A stretch of DNA of 64,000 nucleotides from Straminergon stramineum (GCA_963920665.1 OY987268.1:12588501-12652500), one strand, 5' to 3'. Numbered from the stretch's first letter, positions 12,284 to 23,985 are shown. Notes: generated by a model from the sequence alone, not told the origin. Translations and numbers: made by a program.

Positions 12284-12414
12284 CACTAGAAGAAAACTTT
12301 GTTGGAGTCAACACAACCTATATGATGTTTTTCTATTTCCAATGCAAAATTTTGTGTTGGAAACAAAAAAATGTCATGTAGATTGTGTTAACTCCAACAA
12401 GTATTTCTTCTAGT
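12284..12414. mobile_element. MITE with CACTAGAAGAAAA termini, second copy
   Basis: 131 bp, beginning CACTAGAAGAAAACTTTG and ending TATTTCTTCTAGTG. Flanked on both sides by AAC (12281-12283 and 12415-12417), a 3-bp target duplication. Subterminal pairing (GTTGGAGTCAACACAA with its inverse) makes it a hairpin. Confidence 0.8.
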
Positions 12415-12417
12415 GAA

Positions 12418-14457
12418 CCCTTGCTAGCTTTGCAACCACATAGGTTTGGCATTTACAAAGTAACAATGGTCTAACTATACATAAGAAAAGTCATGTATCA
12501 TTATAGCAAAGAACACTTCCTAAGTCTAGGTGTGAACAAACCATGAGGGAATGCTAGAACTAGCTACATTGTGAGTATGTGGAGAATTTTTCTATTTTAA
12601 TTGTGGTAGTCTATAATTGAACGGAGTGAAATTTATTAAAAAAATTTTAAGTCAAATTGTCTTTGTCGAGTACAATTTCTTCATTAGTAGACCTATGAGT
12701 CTGATTGTTAAAGGTAGTGATTTGTAGGTTGTGTGAATGTTGGTCAATTGGTCAAGAAATGATTTCAAATTTTTAGTGAGTAAGTCAATTTGTTGTAGCA
12801 AAAAATTCCATTGAGCCGGAATTGGGCAAAGTATTCGATTGTCAATTTATTGTATCGATTGGTGATGCTGAGAGTAGTAGGAGTACTATTCAAATTGTCC
12901 AAGACTAGTGACTAAAAATCATGGATAAATTACTCCAAGGAGGCTTGTGTATTGAATTAAGGCTTCACTTTGTGAATGTCAATTAGACAAAGTTGTTTCA
13001 GTCTTTGTAGGTGGGTCCATGGGTAATCATAGGATTATTTAATTGTTATAAGCAATTTCAGTAGTTAGGATTTGACAAATAGTCCAATGAATTGGATGCA
13101 AGTAAAGAATTTTTGTGTTATAATATTATCAAATGAATTGATTACAAATTGACTCTATGTTTTTGTGGAATTGCTACAACATATTGATAGAGTCAACCAT
13201 CACCTTGAGATAAATAGTCTAATTGACTTATTGACCAAATAAACAATTTCCTTAGCCAAGTGAATAGAATATTAGTGTGGTATTAGTCAAATTGATTGTT
13301 AGAAGACGAGAGACTTTGGTAATTGAGGGAGGTTGTGAAGAATTAACTTTATGTGATTTGGACAAATTGACTTATTGAATGGCTAAGTGAAGAGTTGAAA
13401 AAGAAAGAACCTAAGACTAATTGACTAGAGTGCAAATTAATATGAATGAGCATTATACCTTGCACACCTCTATATAAGGAGACAATTTGACCGTAGATTG
13501 ATTGTGAATTTTGCATACTTGCATAAGTAGCAATCAAGCTAGTTAGGCACAATACTAAACCAATTGGTAGTATAGAAATTGAAGGAGTAATTAAAAGAAT
13601 TGAAAATGCATATAATTCACTATTTCTATATAACATTTCAATAGAATTTGATTAGGTTGATAATTGCATAACATGACATATGAAAAATTCATCAAACTTG
13701 ACAAATTGACTTCGTTTAAATCCCTAGATTCTTAGTATAAGACTGGAACACCATTCTATATGTTTGCATTCATTGGGCATGGATGAATTATTAGGATAGA
13801 CTAAAGAATTCATCCCAAGATCCTTGTACATTAGTTCAAAATTAATCTTACTTCTTAAATTATCAAAATGAATAATTTTCCTACATTAAAAGTGACCTTA
13901 GAAACAAAACAGTAAATGAATTGACCTTCTTAAGAGGTCAATTCTCCAACAAAAAGAACCACCACTAGAAAACTCCTTGGGTTTCATTGTTCAAATTATC
14001 CTACACTACAACTATGCTTTATATCCCTATTTAGGATTGCCTACTTCATAAGGAAGGGTATTCTTCTATTATATAAGTTTCAAAGTTTGTATAATCTTTT
14101 TCTTTCTTGCAAAGCTTCCATCACTAGAAAACTTTACTATGATGAAAAAGTTTGTGTTGTAATGGTCCTTGGTATCTCTAGTGTCATTCAAAGGAAAATT
14201 TGGAATAGAGCTAGAAATTCTAAGCTCTTTGGCTGAATTATTGATGAATTCATTGATATTTTTTTCAAGAGGCACCTTGTGGTCTTTGCAATTTTTTAAG
14301 GGGCTAGTCTATCCACTACTTGTCTCTTGTGTTTATTGTAGATGGAAGATAGAAAAAGATTCTAAGATGATATTTGACATTTTTAAGACTATTGCAAAGA
14401 CATGAAAGGTGAATCTAAGTAATTATGTCAGATTTCATTATCGATGGAGCTTGAACC
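12418..14457. other. Gene-free AT-rich spacer
   Basis: No coding frame with recognisable features. Open frames up to about 95 codons occur on the minus strand near 13349-13636 but look random in composition. CTATATAAGG near 13470 could be a TATA-like remnant of an LTR, but no LTR ends were found. Confidence 0.45.
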
Positions 14458-14676
14458 ATGCTTGGAAAGAATATGAATGTATCAACTTGGCTAAAAAAGT
14501 TAAAGCCCTTCCTTACTTCAACCCATTGTGTTGCTCTTAGAACTAATTTGTGTGATTTCTTGGAATTTGTTGTTGTTTATAAATTACATGATACTCCTTT
14601 GAGAGATGATGCTTCAATCCTTCAACTCTTTAGTAGTTGCATGAGTTTCTCTCTCTCTCTCTCTCCCCTGTCCTAG
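14458..14676 (+). pseudogene. Fragment of hAT / zinc-finger-862-like transposase gene
   Basis: The plus-strand frame contains THCVALRTNL, which resembles the conserved HCxAHRTNLA segment of hAT-derived zinc-finger-862/ZMYM-like proteins, preceded by a WLKKLKPF helix. It stops after 72 codons and runs into a CT microsatellite, so it is a remnant. A second piece of the same gene type lies on the same strand at 17943-18233. The two may be halves of one element split by the GC-richer block at 14.7-16.8 kb. Assignment is from motif memory only. Confidence 0.4.
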
Positions 14677-15194
14677 AAAAGCTGGGTTTCAAGGAGGAGC
14701 TTACAGTACAATAACTAACATAATTGGTACAAAACCTAATACACATTAGGGAGGTCATACCTCAAAATCGTGATTTCTACTGTCGGTCCTAAAGACTGCA
14801 ATAGGGTATACACCGCCTGGACTGCACGATACCCTACACTGGTATTGTGGTGCAGACGATACCAGGGAGTTGCGAAGCTCCCGGAAGAGCAACGTGGCAA
14901 CTCCAGGATGGACGTTGGATTCCGTGCCTTGAGAGCTGGAATGAGCAAAGAAGAGTACTCTGCGCTTGCCGTTGCTGCACACCTCTCTCGATATTACGCT
15001 GTACGAATTGTGACCTACATTTCTTGGCTGGCGATCCAACAACGAGAGAGGTTTGAAAGACAGTATGGACAATCACCGAATGGCAACACAGGTTTTACAC
15101 CTTGATCGCCATGTACATTTGAGAGAGTAGAGGTTACAGTATGAAAGAAGATCTTGATTGCTTGAATGTTTGCAGATATTCTAATCTTAGGCTC

Positions 15195-15560
15195 CGATAA
15201 CAAGGTGCAAGCATGTTGAAGACACCTGATGTACGTCTTTCTACCACTCACGTTTGTGTGTTGGGGGCATGGGCACAGGTGAGACATGCTTGCTCAAGAT
15301 TCGAGTATAAGCCGACAGCTCCTGCAATTCTGATCTTCAGCTTCATCTTATTCTACGCTATTTGACATTGCATCTCTAGATATAAAATCTTGCTAGGTGA
15401 TCAAGATGAGAGCAATGAATACACATATTGTCGTATTTTTGTTAATAGAGATGACTACGTAGGATTTTCTTTACACGGATAACAGTTGACAGGTGATGCT
15501 TAGCACAAACGGTATTGAGTTGAAACTTGAATGTCCCCACCCTCCCTCCCGATCAAGCAA
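15195..15560 (+). repeat. Direct repeat, copy 1
   Basis: Shares with 16377-16690, in the same order: ACAAGGTGyArkCATG, GTAGACACCT / GAAGACACCT, CACAGGTGAGACATG / GCAGGTGAGGCATGA, CTCAAGATT, and a distal CACCCTCCCTCCCGATCAAG / CACCCTCCCGATCAAG. Divergence is considerable. The role is unknown; ends of a small retroelement or a tandem duplication are both possible. Confidence 0.5.
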
Positions 15561-16376
15561 GATCAGCAGGAAAGGTGAAGACATACTGGAATGGATTGAC
15601 AGAATAGATTGAAAACTATTCATGATGAATCTTATGGATTCGTGAGAGAACAATACATTGAGTTTCATTACTTGATGTGCCTTGATGCTTTTGAATGATT
15701 ACATACATCGGAAAAAATTTGACAATTCTTGCAGATGTAGGTGTCGAATATGAAACTTGAGTCATGAAATACACTAATGTACAATAGAGAATTTTAGGCA
15801 TTGGATTGACAGAAAATGCCCCGAATAGGGGTGACAAGAAAAAGTGTGCTCTCTCTCTCTCTCTCTGGGTAATGGCCACGTCACAGCCAATGGGCACACC
15901 CTGGAAAAGGCAAGAAATGGCCGGTACCATTGGTGGGCGCACCCTAAAGAATCGGTTCCCTGGGAGGAAAGCACCTCAGACAGTGGTCCTCGCGGTAGCC
16001 CTGGCAGGTATTCTTTCCTGTTTCCCGTCCTTGGTAAGTGGTAGTATTGCTCCCTCGCTGGGTTGTTGTCTCGCCACCTTGCTACACTACTGCGCTGCTG
16101 CTACAAGTTGTGCTGGCGCTGCTACAGGCTCCTGCGGTACTGCTGCAGGCTGTTTCGGGGCTACTACAAGCTCCTGTAGTGTAGCTGCAAGGTGGGGATA
16201 AAGGCTAGCGCGTGCCTCAGGGTTTAGGCCATGGATACCGGTGCAGCGTCACAGGTTCTATCCCCTCCCTTGACTGATTGAGAGATGCGGTTTGGTGGTC
16301 ATTAAATCCATTCTTGGCTTCAGTTTCACATGTACTTACTGTTTGTGTGATTGTAATTTGTGGCAATCTTTGACTT

Positions 16377-16690
16377 TGATGACAAGGTGTAGTCATGCTG
16401 TAGACACCTCGCACGCGTCCTAGAACTGACCTCGTGTTTGTTGTGGGATATGGGTGCAGGTGAGGCATGACTACTCAAGATTGGAAACTCATTTCTTCAC
16501 CCATGACTTTAAGTATTTTGTTCTCTTTAGAATTTGATAGACCCATGTTGCATGTATTGTTTTAGACTACACTTACACTTGTATAGTTGTAAGTGTTTTG
16601 AGAATCAGTGGAGACAAAGGTGTATGATTGTGACAAATTCGTCTTGCAAATGGTCCCACCCACCCTCCCGATCAAGATCTTGATTGTGGT
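16377..16690 (+). repeat. Direct repeat, copy 2
   Basis: Partner of 15195-15560, about 1.18 kb downstream and in the same orientation, with the same order of conserved blocks. It lies just upstream of a long CT microsatellite. Confidence 0.5.
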
Positions 16691-16792
16691 ATTTTTTGGT
16701 GTGCCGAAGCATAGCGGATGTAGTGAATAACGACTTGTGTAGTCTTATGGATGTTGAACTGGCATAATAAGCCCTGTCTTGGGGTGTTAAGT

Positions 16793-16798
<6 letters not shown>

Positions 16799-16858
<60 letters not shown>
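16799..16858. repeat. CT microsatellite running into AT
   Basis: About 25 uninterrupted CT units followed by a short AT run. Shorter CT runs occur near 14650 and 15848. Confidence 0.95.
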
Positions 16859-17942
16859 TCTAATTCTTGACTAATATTCTTCACACACTCTCAAAATTGC
16901 CTAAGATTTTTTAGTATAAGCTTGTTGATATCTATAATACTCAGTCTACTATGATAATAGAGATCGTGTCTATTAGACATTAGGAAGAAATTGAACCATC
17001 TACAGGACTATGAATATTTTTACTATTAGTACAACTAAGCTTGGAAAAGAGGTCAAGAAATACAATATCCATGTTGACATTAGTGCCACCATGTAGGCAC
17101 ATGTAATTTCAACTTCCCAATTGACAAGGATTATGACAACATTTGCCAACAACTACAATTCCATTACACATGCATTACCATGTAATTTTAGCATTTGTGA
17201 CTTGTATCCAACACTAATTAGAAACTTTCATAAAAAGCATCACCATTGCTTGTACTTTCTGGACATCTCAATTGAAGCATGGTGTTCAATTAACCTGACT
17301 CATGTATTTTCAAAGGAACCAAGCTTCAACTAGAAAGCAAGGAAGAAGCCAAATTTAGCTTACAAGTCAGGACATGTCAACCTTAGCTAGGATAGATGTT
17401 GAATTACACTCAAGGTCCTCAATTTTAGGCCAAAATTTTAGACCATTCATTTATGTGACACAGTGGCTAATCACTCTATAGTTACTTCAATTTGAGAGTG
17501 GATAAAATTATTTCCCACCAAGTTCTTTACACTACAAAGCATACCCTTATAAGGTTCATTTTTTTCCTAATGATGTGTTTTCTTCTTGACTCTTGTGACT
17601 TTAATTATAACACTTCTAATCCAACTATAGATTTTCATGTCATTTTTAAATATGAACCCTCTTCGGATTACCTTCAATGCAACTTTACGCAATTGTAGAG
17701 GCTAACTTTGAAGACAATAATGTCAATGATCCTTTTAAAGTCTTTAAACCAATTCGCATTGAAATATTGGATTGCCTCTTCAACAACTTGATTTAGCATC
17801 ATAGGGGATTGTACAATTAGATCTTCTTTTCCAATAGTAAGGATGGGAAAAAAGCTAGGGATAAAGACACATTGAATAGATGGACATAACATTTGTTTAT
17901 TTATGGGCTTCAATTAATTATAGTTCATTTTTGAAATTGAAG

Positions 17943-18233
17943 CACCCTAACCTTATAATCCTTGTTGAAATTATAGAGTGTCATTGTATCAATACCACAA
18001 TGTGTGAAAAGAGATTTTTCTATACATAATAAGATCAGTTGCAAAAGCTTCAAAATCACATGACAACAATACATCTAGATAGTGTCATACAATTGGCTAT
18101 AGAAAGACCAAAGAAAGACTTTGATAGTATATTAGTAGATGTCATTGTCCTAAGGAAGAATGCCACTAAGTTTTGTCATTTATTTACAAATTTTTCAGAG
18201 GTATATTATAGGGGCAACAAAAGAACCACTTGA
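17943..18233 (+). pseudogene. C-terminal hAT dimerisation domain remnant
   Basis: One plus-strand frame reads HPNLIILVEII, then MCEKRFF, then two consecutive stop codons (TAA TAA near 18030), then LDSVIQLAIERPKKDFD. These match, in order, the hAT C-terminal dimerisation region: hPNLxxLaeixL, the S.xCERxFS motif, and LDxLmrIaIEGPxxxxFD. The in-frame double stop and the loss of the Ser after Phe in CERxFS show a dead copy. The upstream transposase body was not recovered apart from the fragment at 14458-14676. Confidence 0.6.
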
Positions 18234-18239
18234 AGTAGG

Positions 18240-19992
18240 TGAAAACTTCGATTTCGAAATTCCTTTTATTGCATGCAAACTCTTCATTAATATTTTCAAT
18301 TCCATCTTGGATGAGATGGGATGATCCTTGGGCTTCAAATAGTGAAGGGCTATGTTAAGTTCAATTTTTGTTAAAAATGCAATACTAATTAGTACTTTAA
18401 GTTTGAATATTTTTTTTACATTAAAAAAATTTAGCAATTTTGTCGGTGCTAATTTAGATTTTGAGAGAATTGGTTGATGAGAAATTCAAATTGAAAAAAT
18501 AAACCGATATTTTTTATTGTTGAGATGATGCAACTAGTGATCACTAAAGAAAAAACAATTCATTTTTTAAAGAGGAGGAAATGAACTAGGGGAGCTACAA
18601 AAACTCCCTAATACTACCATGCACTCAAAGACCATGAGTCCATGAATGCTCAAATGTTCAAATGTCTCAAAGTTTATAAATGCTCAAATAAAAAATTGAA
18701 TTTCTTTATATCAAGTGTATGGATATAATCATATATTTCATCTACTTTTAAATCCCTAATGAGCTAAAAGATAAAACTTTAGTGTATACTTATTTCACAA
18801 TTTTTTGAGGCTTTTACCAAAAAAGATAATGTTTTGTATCATAAATAGGATTTGATTTTATAGTTGGATATTAAAACTATTTGTGTATATTTTTCAAATC
18901 AATTTCAATGCAATTTACTTTGACAATTCACCAAGAATATGACTTATCTTTATAGCTTCTTATAATTAGTTAAAATTTCATCGTACACTGAAAGAAATAA
19001 AATAAAATAAATATTTTATCATAAGAAAATCATTAGCCCCCTTGTGAATTTCAACAATCAATAATATGGTAAAATTGGTTCATTTCTTCTAAAATTAAAC
19101 CAATTTTACCATATTAGGCAAGAACGATTTCACAAAAATATGATAGATCTTGAAAATAAAGTAAAAATCTAAAGTTCAAAGTTTACCACAAATTCTTTTA
19201 GAATAAAATACAATTAATTTTGAATGTAAAATCAAAGCCTAGAACTATGATTTTGCTCAATCAAAAATTCACTCACAATCACAAACAAAACATATTGAAC
19301 AAAATTAAAACCAAATTCAACATTGATTTTTCTAGCTTATCTTATGTATAATACTAGTTTGAAAGTTTTTACATATGTAGTCAATTCATAAAATTGAAAA
19401 TGAAAAATGAACTAAATCCTCTCTAAGTATTAAAAGCATTAAAAATTATTAAAAGTATCAAATTAAAGTATTAAAATAATTAAAAGCATTCAAATATTAA
19501 AATCATTAAAAGTATAAAAAAACTAACTTGACTTGTATAGGTTACAACCTTGAGTAAAATTGAAAGTACATTCTTGTCATTGGATTGTAATGGAAATTGA
19601 TAAAGAATCCCTAAATTTCACTCAAGTAGTGAAGTTTTATAGAAAGCGTTAAACGATTACATGTTAGGAAATGTTTTCAATAACCTTCATTGATTGTTAT
19701 TTGATTGTCATTGCACTTCCTCACTACTTTGGATTTCTTGGGTTGTTGTATCAATGACATGCTTTTAGGAATTTCATCAAATAAGGGTTTATAAAATTAT
19801 GCACATCTATTTTTCTTGATGTAGTTTTAAATGTTAAATCTCAATAAGGACAACCTCTATGCTCTTAGTTTCATAATAAAAATAAAATTATGACATAGAA
19901 TTGATAGAAACTATCTAAAGAAAAATGTTCACTTAGAGACTTAAGAAAACAAACTCTAGTAATATCGGTATGTAAGAAATACAATCTCTACA
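18240..19992. other. Gene-free AT-rich region upstream of the 20-kb gene
   Basis: Very AT-rich, with irregular ATTAAAAGTATT-type repeats at 19430-19520 and a perfect 18-bp inverted repeat at 19063-19115. No coding sequence is recognised. It includes the putative promoter side of the predicted gene starting at 19993/20035, but no certain TATA box could be chosen. Confidence 0.45.
19063..19115. repeat. Perfect 18-bp inverted repeat
   Basis: AATATGGTAAAATTGGTT at 19063-19080 is followed after 17 nt by its exact complement at 19098-19115. It lies about 0.9 kb upstream of the predicted gene. It could be a tiny MITE remnant or a hairpin; function unknown. Confidence 0.8.
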
Positions 19993-22900
19993 ATGCTTTT
20001 CATTTGTCATGAAATTTCCAATTACAACTCAAAAATGAAAGTTCTTGATAGTATTGGCCTTGGATTGTTTTTGTTTTCAATTATATCAATGGTATTTTGG
20101 TCACCTAGGCCCTATCCAATTTCATATGGATTAGATGATGCAATAGACAAAATATCTAAAAATGGACAATTTTTTGTAGAAAAGGCTAAAACTATACCAT
20201 TCAAAATAGACTTTGTTACTAAGGATGCAATTAGTAGAATGAAGATAGATATCGAAGATAATGATGATGAATATAGGAATAGTTTGACACGGACAAATGA
20301 TGAAAATGTGAAGCCAAGACTAAATGAAATTTCAAATTGGATTGTTGTGGATCAAGATCCATCAATAATCCAAGAACATTTAAACAAGCTGGAAGAAAAA
20401 ATTTGTGAAGAAAAAGTTGCTAGTAGAGAAATTGGAAAAGGAAATTTGGATGCATCATATATAACTTCAAATGATCTAAAAGATACAACTTATAGCCAAA
20501 ATGTAGAATTGTATAAGCAAACAACTACAACTTATGACCAATCAAGTATGAAATAATTCTAAATTACTTTCTTATATATAACACTTCTCAACAATATACT
20601 TAAATTTTAAGTTAAAATTTATGGTAATAACATTTTTTTAAAAACTGTATTCTTAATTTGTAAATCAGAGATGTTTGAAGATTTTTTAAATGTCAATGAA
20701 TTACAATGAAAAACAACATATATATAAATTGGTTGTAAATATTTGCTTATTGTAATTGCTTGGTTTTCAAGAACTATTGGTTAGCCACAGTTTTTCAAAG
20801 CACTTTTTAGAATGTGCATTTATGCTTCAAGAACCACCATGTTTAATATTTGCAACACTTAATTATTGTCTAAATTGATCAAGAACACAAACATATGGAT
20901 TGAGATATTTTGCATCCAATATTGAATTTTCTTTTTGTGTACCATCATATTATTTTCAAAGTTAGAACACATAAGGTTGGCACCTATGTATCATTCAAGC
21001 TTTAATCAATATGATAAATAATAATAATATTTAATTATTTATAGAAATTAATTAATTAATTAAATTATTAAAAATAATTTTATAATTCAATATTTTACAA
21101 ATTCAAAAAATAGTGCTTGAGGTAGAATTTTCTAATTATTAATTTTGATAAAAATCTCAATTTAAATTTCATTTTTATATTATTTCTATAATTAAGGTGG
21201 TATGTACTACAATTTGATTTCTGTGAAAATTAATTTTTAGTATAAAATTTACAATTGTATACAGATTATATTAAAAAATTTATAAAATTTGATTATATTC
21301 AATCAATATAATACAATTGTAAACATAATAATCACTATATTTATATTTATAACACGAATTTTTGTCAAAGAAAAAGCATCCTATATTATCAATTTTACTA
21401 AAGTTGCAATAGAAAAAACAGATGATTGGATTGCAAATCATGCCCATGAAGTCTTTGACAAATCAACTTTAGTAGCAGCAGCTGCAATAGAAAAAGGAGA
21501 TGGTTGGGTTGTAGATCATGCCCATGAAGTATTTGACAAATCAGGCTCTTTAGCAAATGTTGCTAAAAATGAAGTTAGTAGAATTATGGATACAACCTTC
21601 CAAGGGGTAGATGTATATTGCATATTATTATATTCTAATAAAAAACAAAATATTCTTATTAAATAAAAATAAAATAAATTATTTCACGATTTACTTATTT
21701 TATGAGAATTATTGTACAATCAAAGGATGTATTTAAATTAAAAGGGAACAAAACTTGTTAAGGAATGAAGACTTTTAGTGATTGCCTAGGCAAAAAAATA
21801 TATACTACTTCAATTTATAAAAAATTGAAGGAATTTTATACTTGTTAACCCTTAAAAGTCCTCGCATCAAAATAATAGTTGCACTTTGGCTAAATTCTGT
21901 AGTAGCTTTCAAAATATCTATAATTTATTTATAATTCAAATGAATTAAAGAAACTGTACAAAATTTAGTTTCCATTTTAGTTTAAATAAAAAAATTTCAA
22001 GAATTATCAAAAAATTTGCAAATGCTAGCTTTATTAGTTAGAATCCATGCCTCTCAAAATTTTTTGTTTTTCATTCTAACACTTGAAAATTCTCAACCTT
22101 TTTTATCATTGCTACTAATATGTCATAAAAATTTCAAGTTTATTGATTTTATTAAATTATATTTAATAAATTATTATTTTTTCTATAAAATTTATTGAAA
22201 TGAAAAATTTCACAAGATTGGCATTCCCAATGGTTACATTAGCAAAAAGTATTGCTAAAAGTAGATATCAAAACTTTGGAATTTTTTTAAAAGATAGTTT
22301 GTTTTTCTAAAGTATTAGTAAATCACATTTTCCAACTTCAATAAATTATTTGGCAAGAAATGATGACCTTGGCCAAGTACAATAGTAGAAAATTATCTAC
22401 ATTGATAAAGAATATTTAGTCTTATGAAATAAAAGTACAAGATCAAAATGGATGTTTTTAACCATATAGCAAAGGAAAATGGTCCTCTAGGGTTTAAAGT
22501 ATACAAGACTTTCTCCCAATGTTGAATACTAGTTCAAACTATATTTTGGTGAATTTAGAAAATTTGTAGTCTCTAAAGGGCATTACAAATGTGATAAAGA
22601 ATATATTCATGCATAATTCATACAATCATTGATTTCATTAATTGCAATATCTATAGACTTTTACTTTGGCCAATTTATTTTGAAATCTAAACATTTTCTT
22701 TTTAAAATGTGGATGAGCCTTAAAGCATTTAAAATATTTGTGGTAAATAGTGTCAAGTCTACATACATGTATTATTAATGTATATAAATTTTTTGTATTC
22801 ATAAATGAAAACTTTGCATCTTAGAAATAATAAATCACATTAAATATCACTGGCAGATAGATATGAAAAAACCTTTAAAATTTCCAAATAATAGTGTTTT

Positions 22901-23741
22901 CAATATTATTGGATCTATAGAAGAAAATGTTTGCCTAGAAGACTTGAATGAGAATAATACTTTGCAAAAGAATTTCCAATTACTTGGTCCAAACAATATA
23001 GAAGAAGTTGTCGAAAATACAACAAACATAGTACACAATAAAGTGCGATTGCTTGAAGTTGATAATTCTAATGATTTTATTACAAATGATGTACATAAAA
23101 ATTCACAAAAATTGGGTGAACAATGGGATCAAAAATCTAAAGATACAAATCTCAATTTGATCAAGCAATCATTTACAGGGGTGAATAATTTATGGTCCAC
23201 GTTTGTAGAAGATGCTAAAATTAATGATGTAAAGAATGAGCTCAATTCTAAAAAAGAATTGCATAATTCTTGGAATGATCAAGAAGATATTTATGATCAA
23301 AATGAAAATTTTGATGAAGATACAAAACAACATCATAGTGAAGTTAGCTCTCAACAATACAAACATTTTCAAGGTGATTATGATGATGATATAAATTATG
23401 AAGGTGTCAAAGCGAGAATTGTAAAATATTCACATGGACCTTATGTAGGTACCCAAATTGGTACCAATGTTGACTATAAAGCTGATAAATATATTCCATG
23501 TCGAAGAAATCATGCACATCATCATTATAGAGATACAAGACATAAAATAAGTGAATTTTATAAGCCAATGATAGATGCAACAAGAAATTTTAGAAAAAAT
23601 AATGAATATGATGAATATGATGAATATGATGAATATGATGAATATGATGAATATGATGAATATGATGAATATGATGAATATGATGAATATGATGAATATG
23701 ATGAATATGATGGAGATGATGATTCTTATGAAGAATTTTGA
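19993..23741 (+). CDS. Predicted three-exon gene, membrane-anchored acidic repeat protein
   Basis: I do not recognise the family. Predicted exons are 19993-20545, 21371-21606 and 22857-23741; both joins are GT-AG and phase-consistent (1+2, then 0), giving 557 residues. The second ATG at 20035 (543 residues) is the more likely start, because it puts the hydrophobic helix (IGLGLFLFSIISMVFW) right at the N-terminus as a signal anchor, followed by SPRPYPISYG. Exon 2 encodes a duplicated motif: AIEKTDDWIANHAHEVFDKS and AIEKGDGWVVDHAHEVFDKS. Exon 3 is polar and acidic, with a basic His-rich stretch (RRNHAHHHYRD) and, near the C-terminus, twelve exact EYD repeats (23604-23711), ending in EEF. Codon use is far more AT-rich than in the conserved genes of the window. 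Intron 2 holds a TTAA element. A lineage-specific or young gene is likely; a decaying gene is possible. Transcript data are lacking. Confidence 0.55.
21849..22493. mobile_element. TTAA-type element inside intron 2 of the 20-kb gene
   Basis: TTAA at 21845-21848 followed by CCCTTAAAAGTCCT; right end GGTCCTCTAGGGT followed by TTAA (22494-22497). The right end, reverse-complemented (CCCTAGAGGACCATTTTCC), closely resembles the left end of the element at 15-937 (CCCTAAAGGACCAAGG..TTTTCC). No transposase. It lies wholly inside the predicted intron 21607-22856. Confidence 0.45.
23604..23711 (+). repeat. In-frame 9-bp minisatellite, GAATATGAT x12
   Basis: Twelve exact copies of GAATATGAT coding for Glu-Tyr-Asp in exon 3 of the predicted gene. 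The perfection of the array means it is recent or length-variable. The antisense frame is also open (Ile-Ile-Phe repeats) but is an artefact of the 9-bp period. Confidence 0.97.
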
Positions 23742-23985
23742 CTTATAGAAATAGTATAACATTGCAAAATATCTTAAAATAAGACTCATTATAAAATATT
23801 TATTGATAATAGTTTATTAAATTAATTTTGGAATGTTTTTCAACAAAATAATAATCAAAGTAAAATAAGAGTTTTTAGTTATAAATGGAAAATATACTTA
23901 CAATTGAAAGAATTTTGCTCAAAGTAAATAAATATGAATAAATTTAGTATTTAGTTCTTAAAGATGTATTAAGGATGTAAATTTA

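Larger units (their letters stand above)
14677..16798. other. GC-richer block, no recognised gene
   Basis: Base composition rises sharply compared with both sides. Several overlapping open frames exist on both strands near 14736-15105 and one of 131 codons at 15806-16201. I recognise none of the products, and frames open on both strands at once usually mean GC content rather than coding. The block contains a direct-repeat pair (15195-15560 and 16377-16690). It may be an inserted element or a captured gene fragment. Confidence 0.35.

Noticed and set aside
14736..15287. Five overlapping open frames on both strands (up to 111 codons)
   Set aside because: Both strands are open because of local GC content; no family motif, no splice context and none begins in a convincing way. 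Kept only as part of the GC-rich block.
15806..16201. 131-codon plus-strand frame rich in Ala/Cys/Ser
   Set aside because: The second half is an imperfect CTGCTACAG-type repeat that reads as low-complexity protein; no homology recognised.
23430..23789. 119-codon minus-strand frame with Ile-Ile-Phe repeats
   Set aside because: Antisense of the GAATATGAT array; an array with a 9-bp unit keeps any stop-free frame open.
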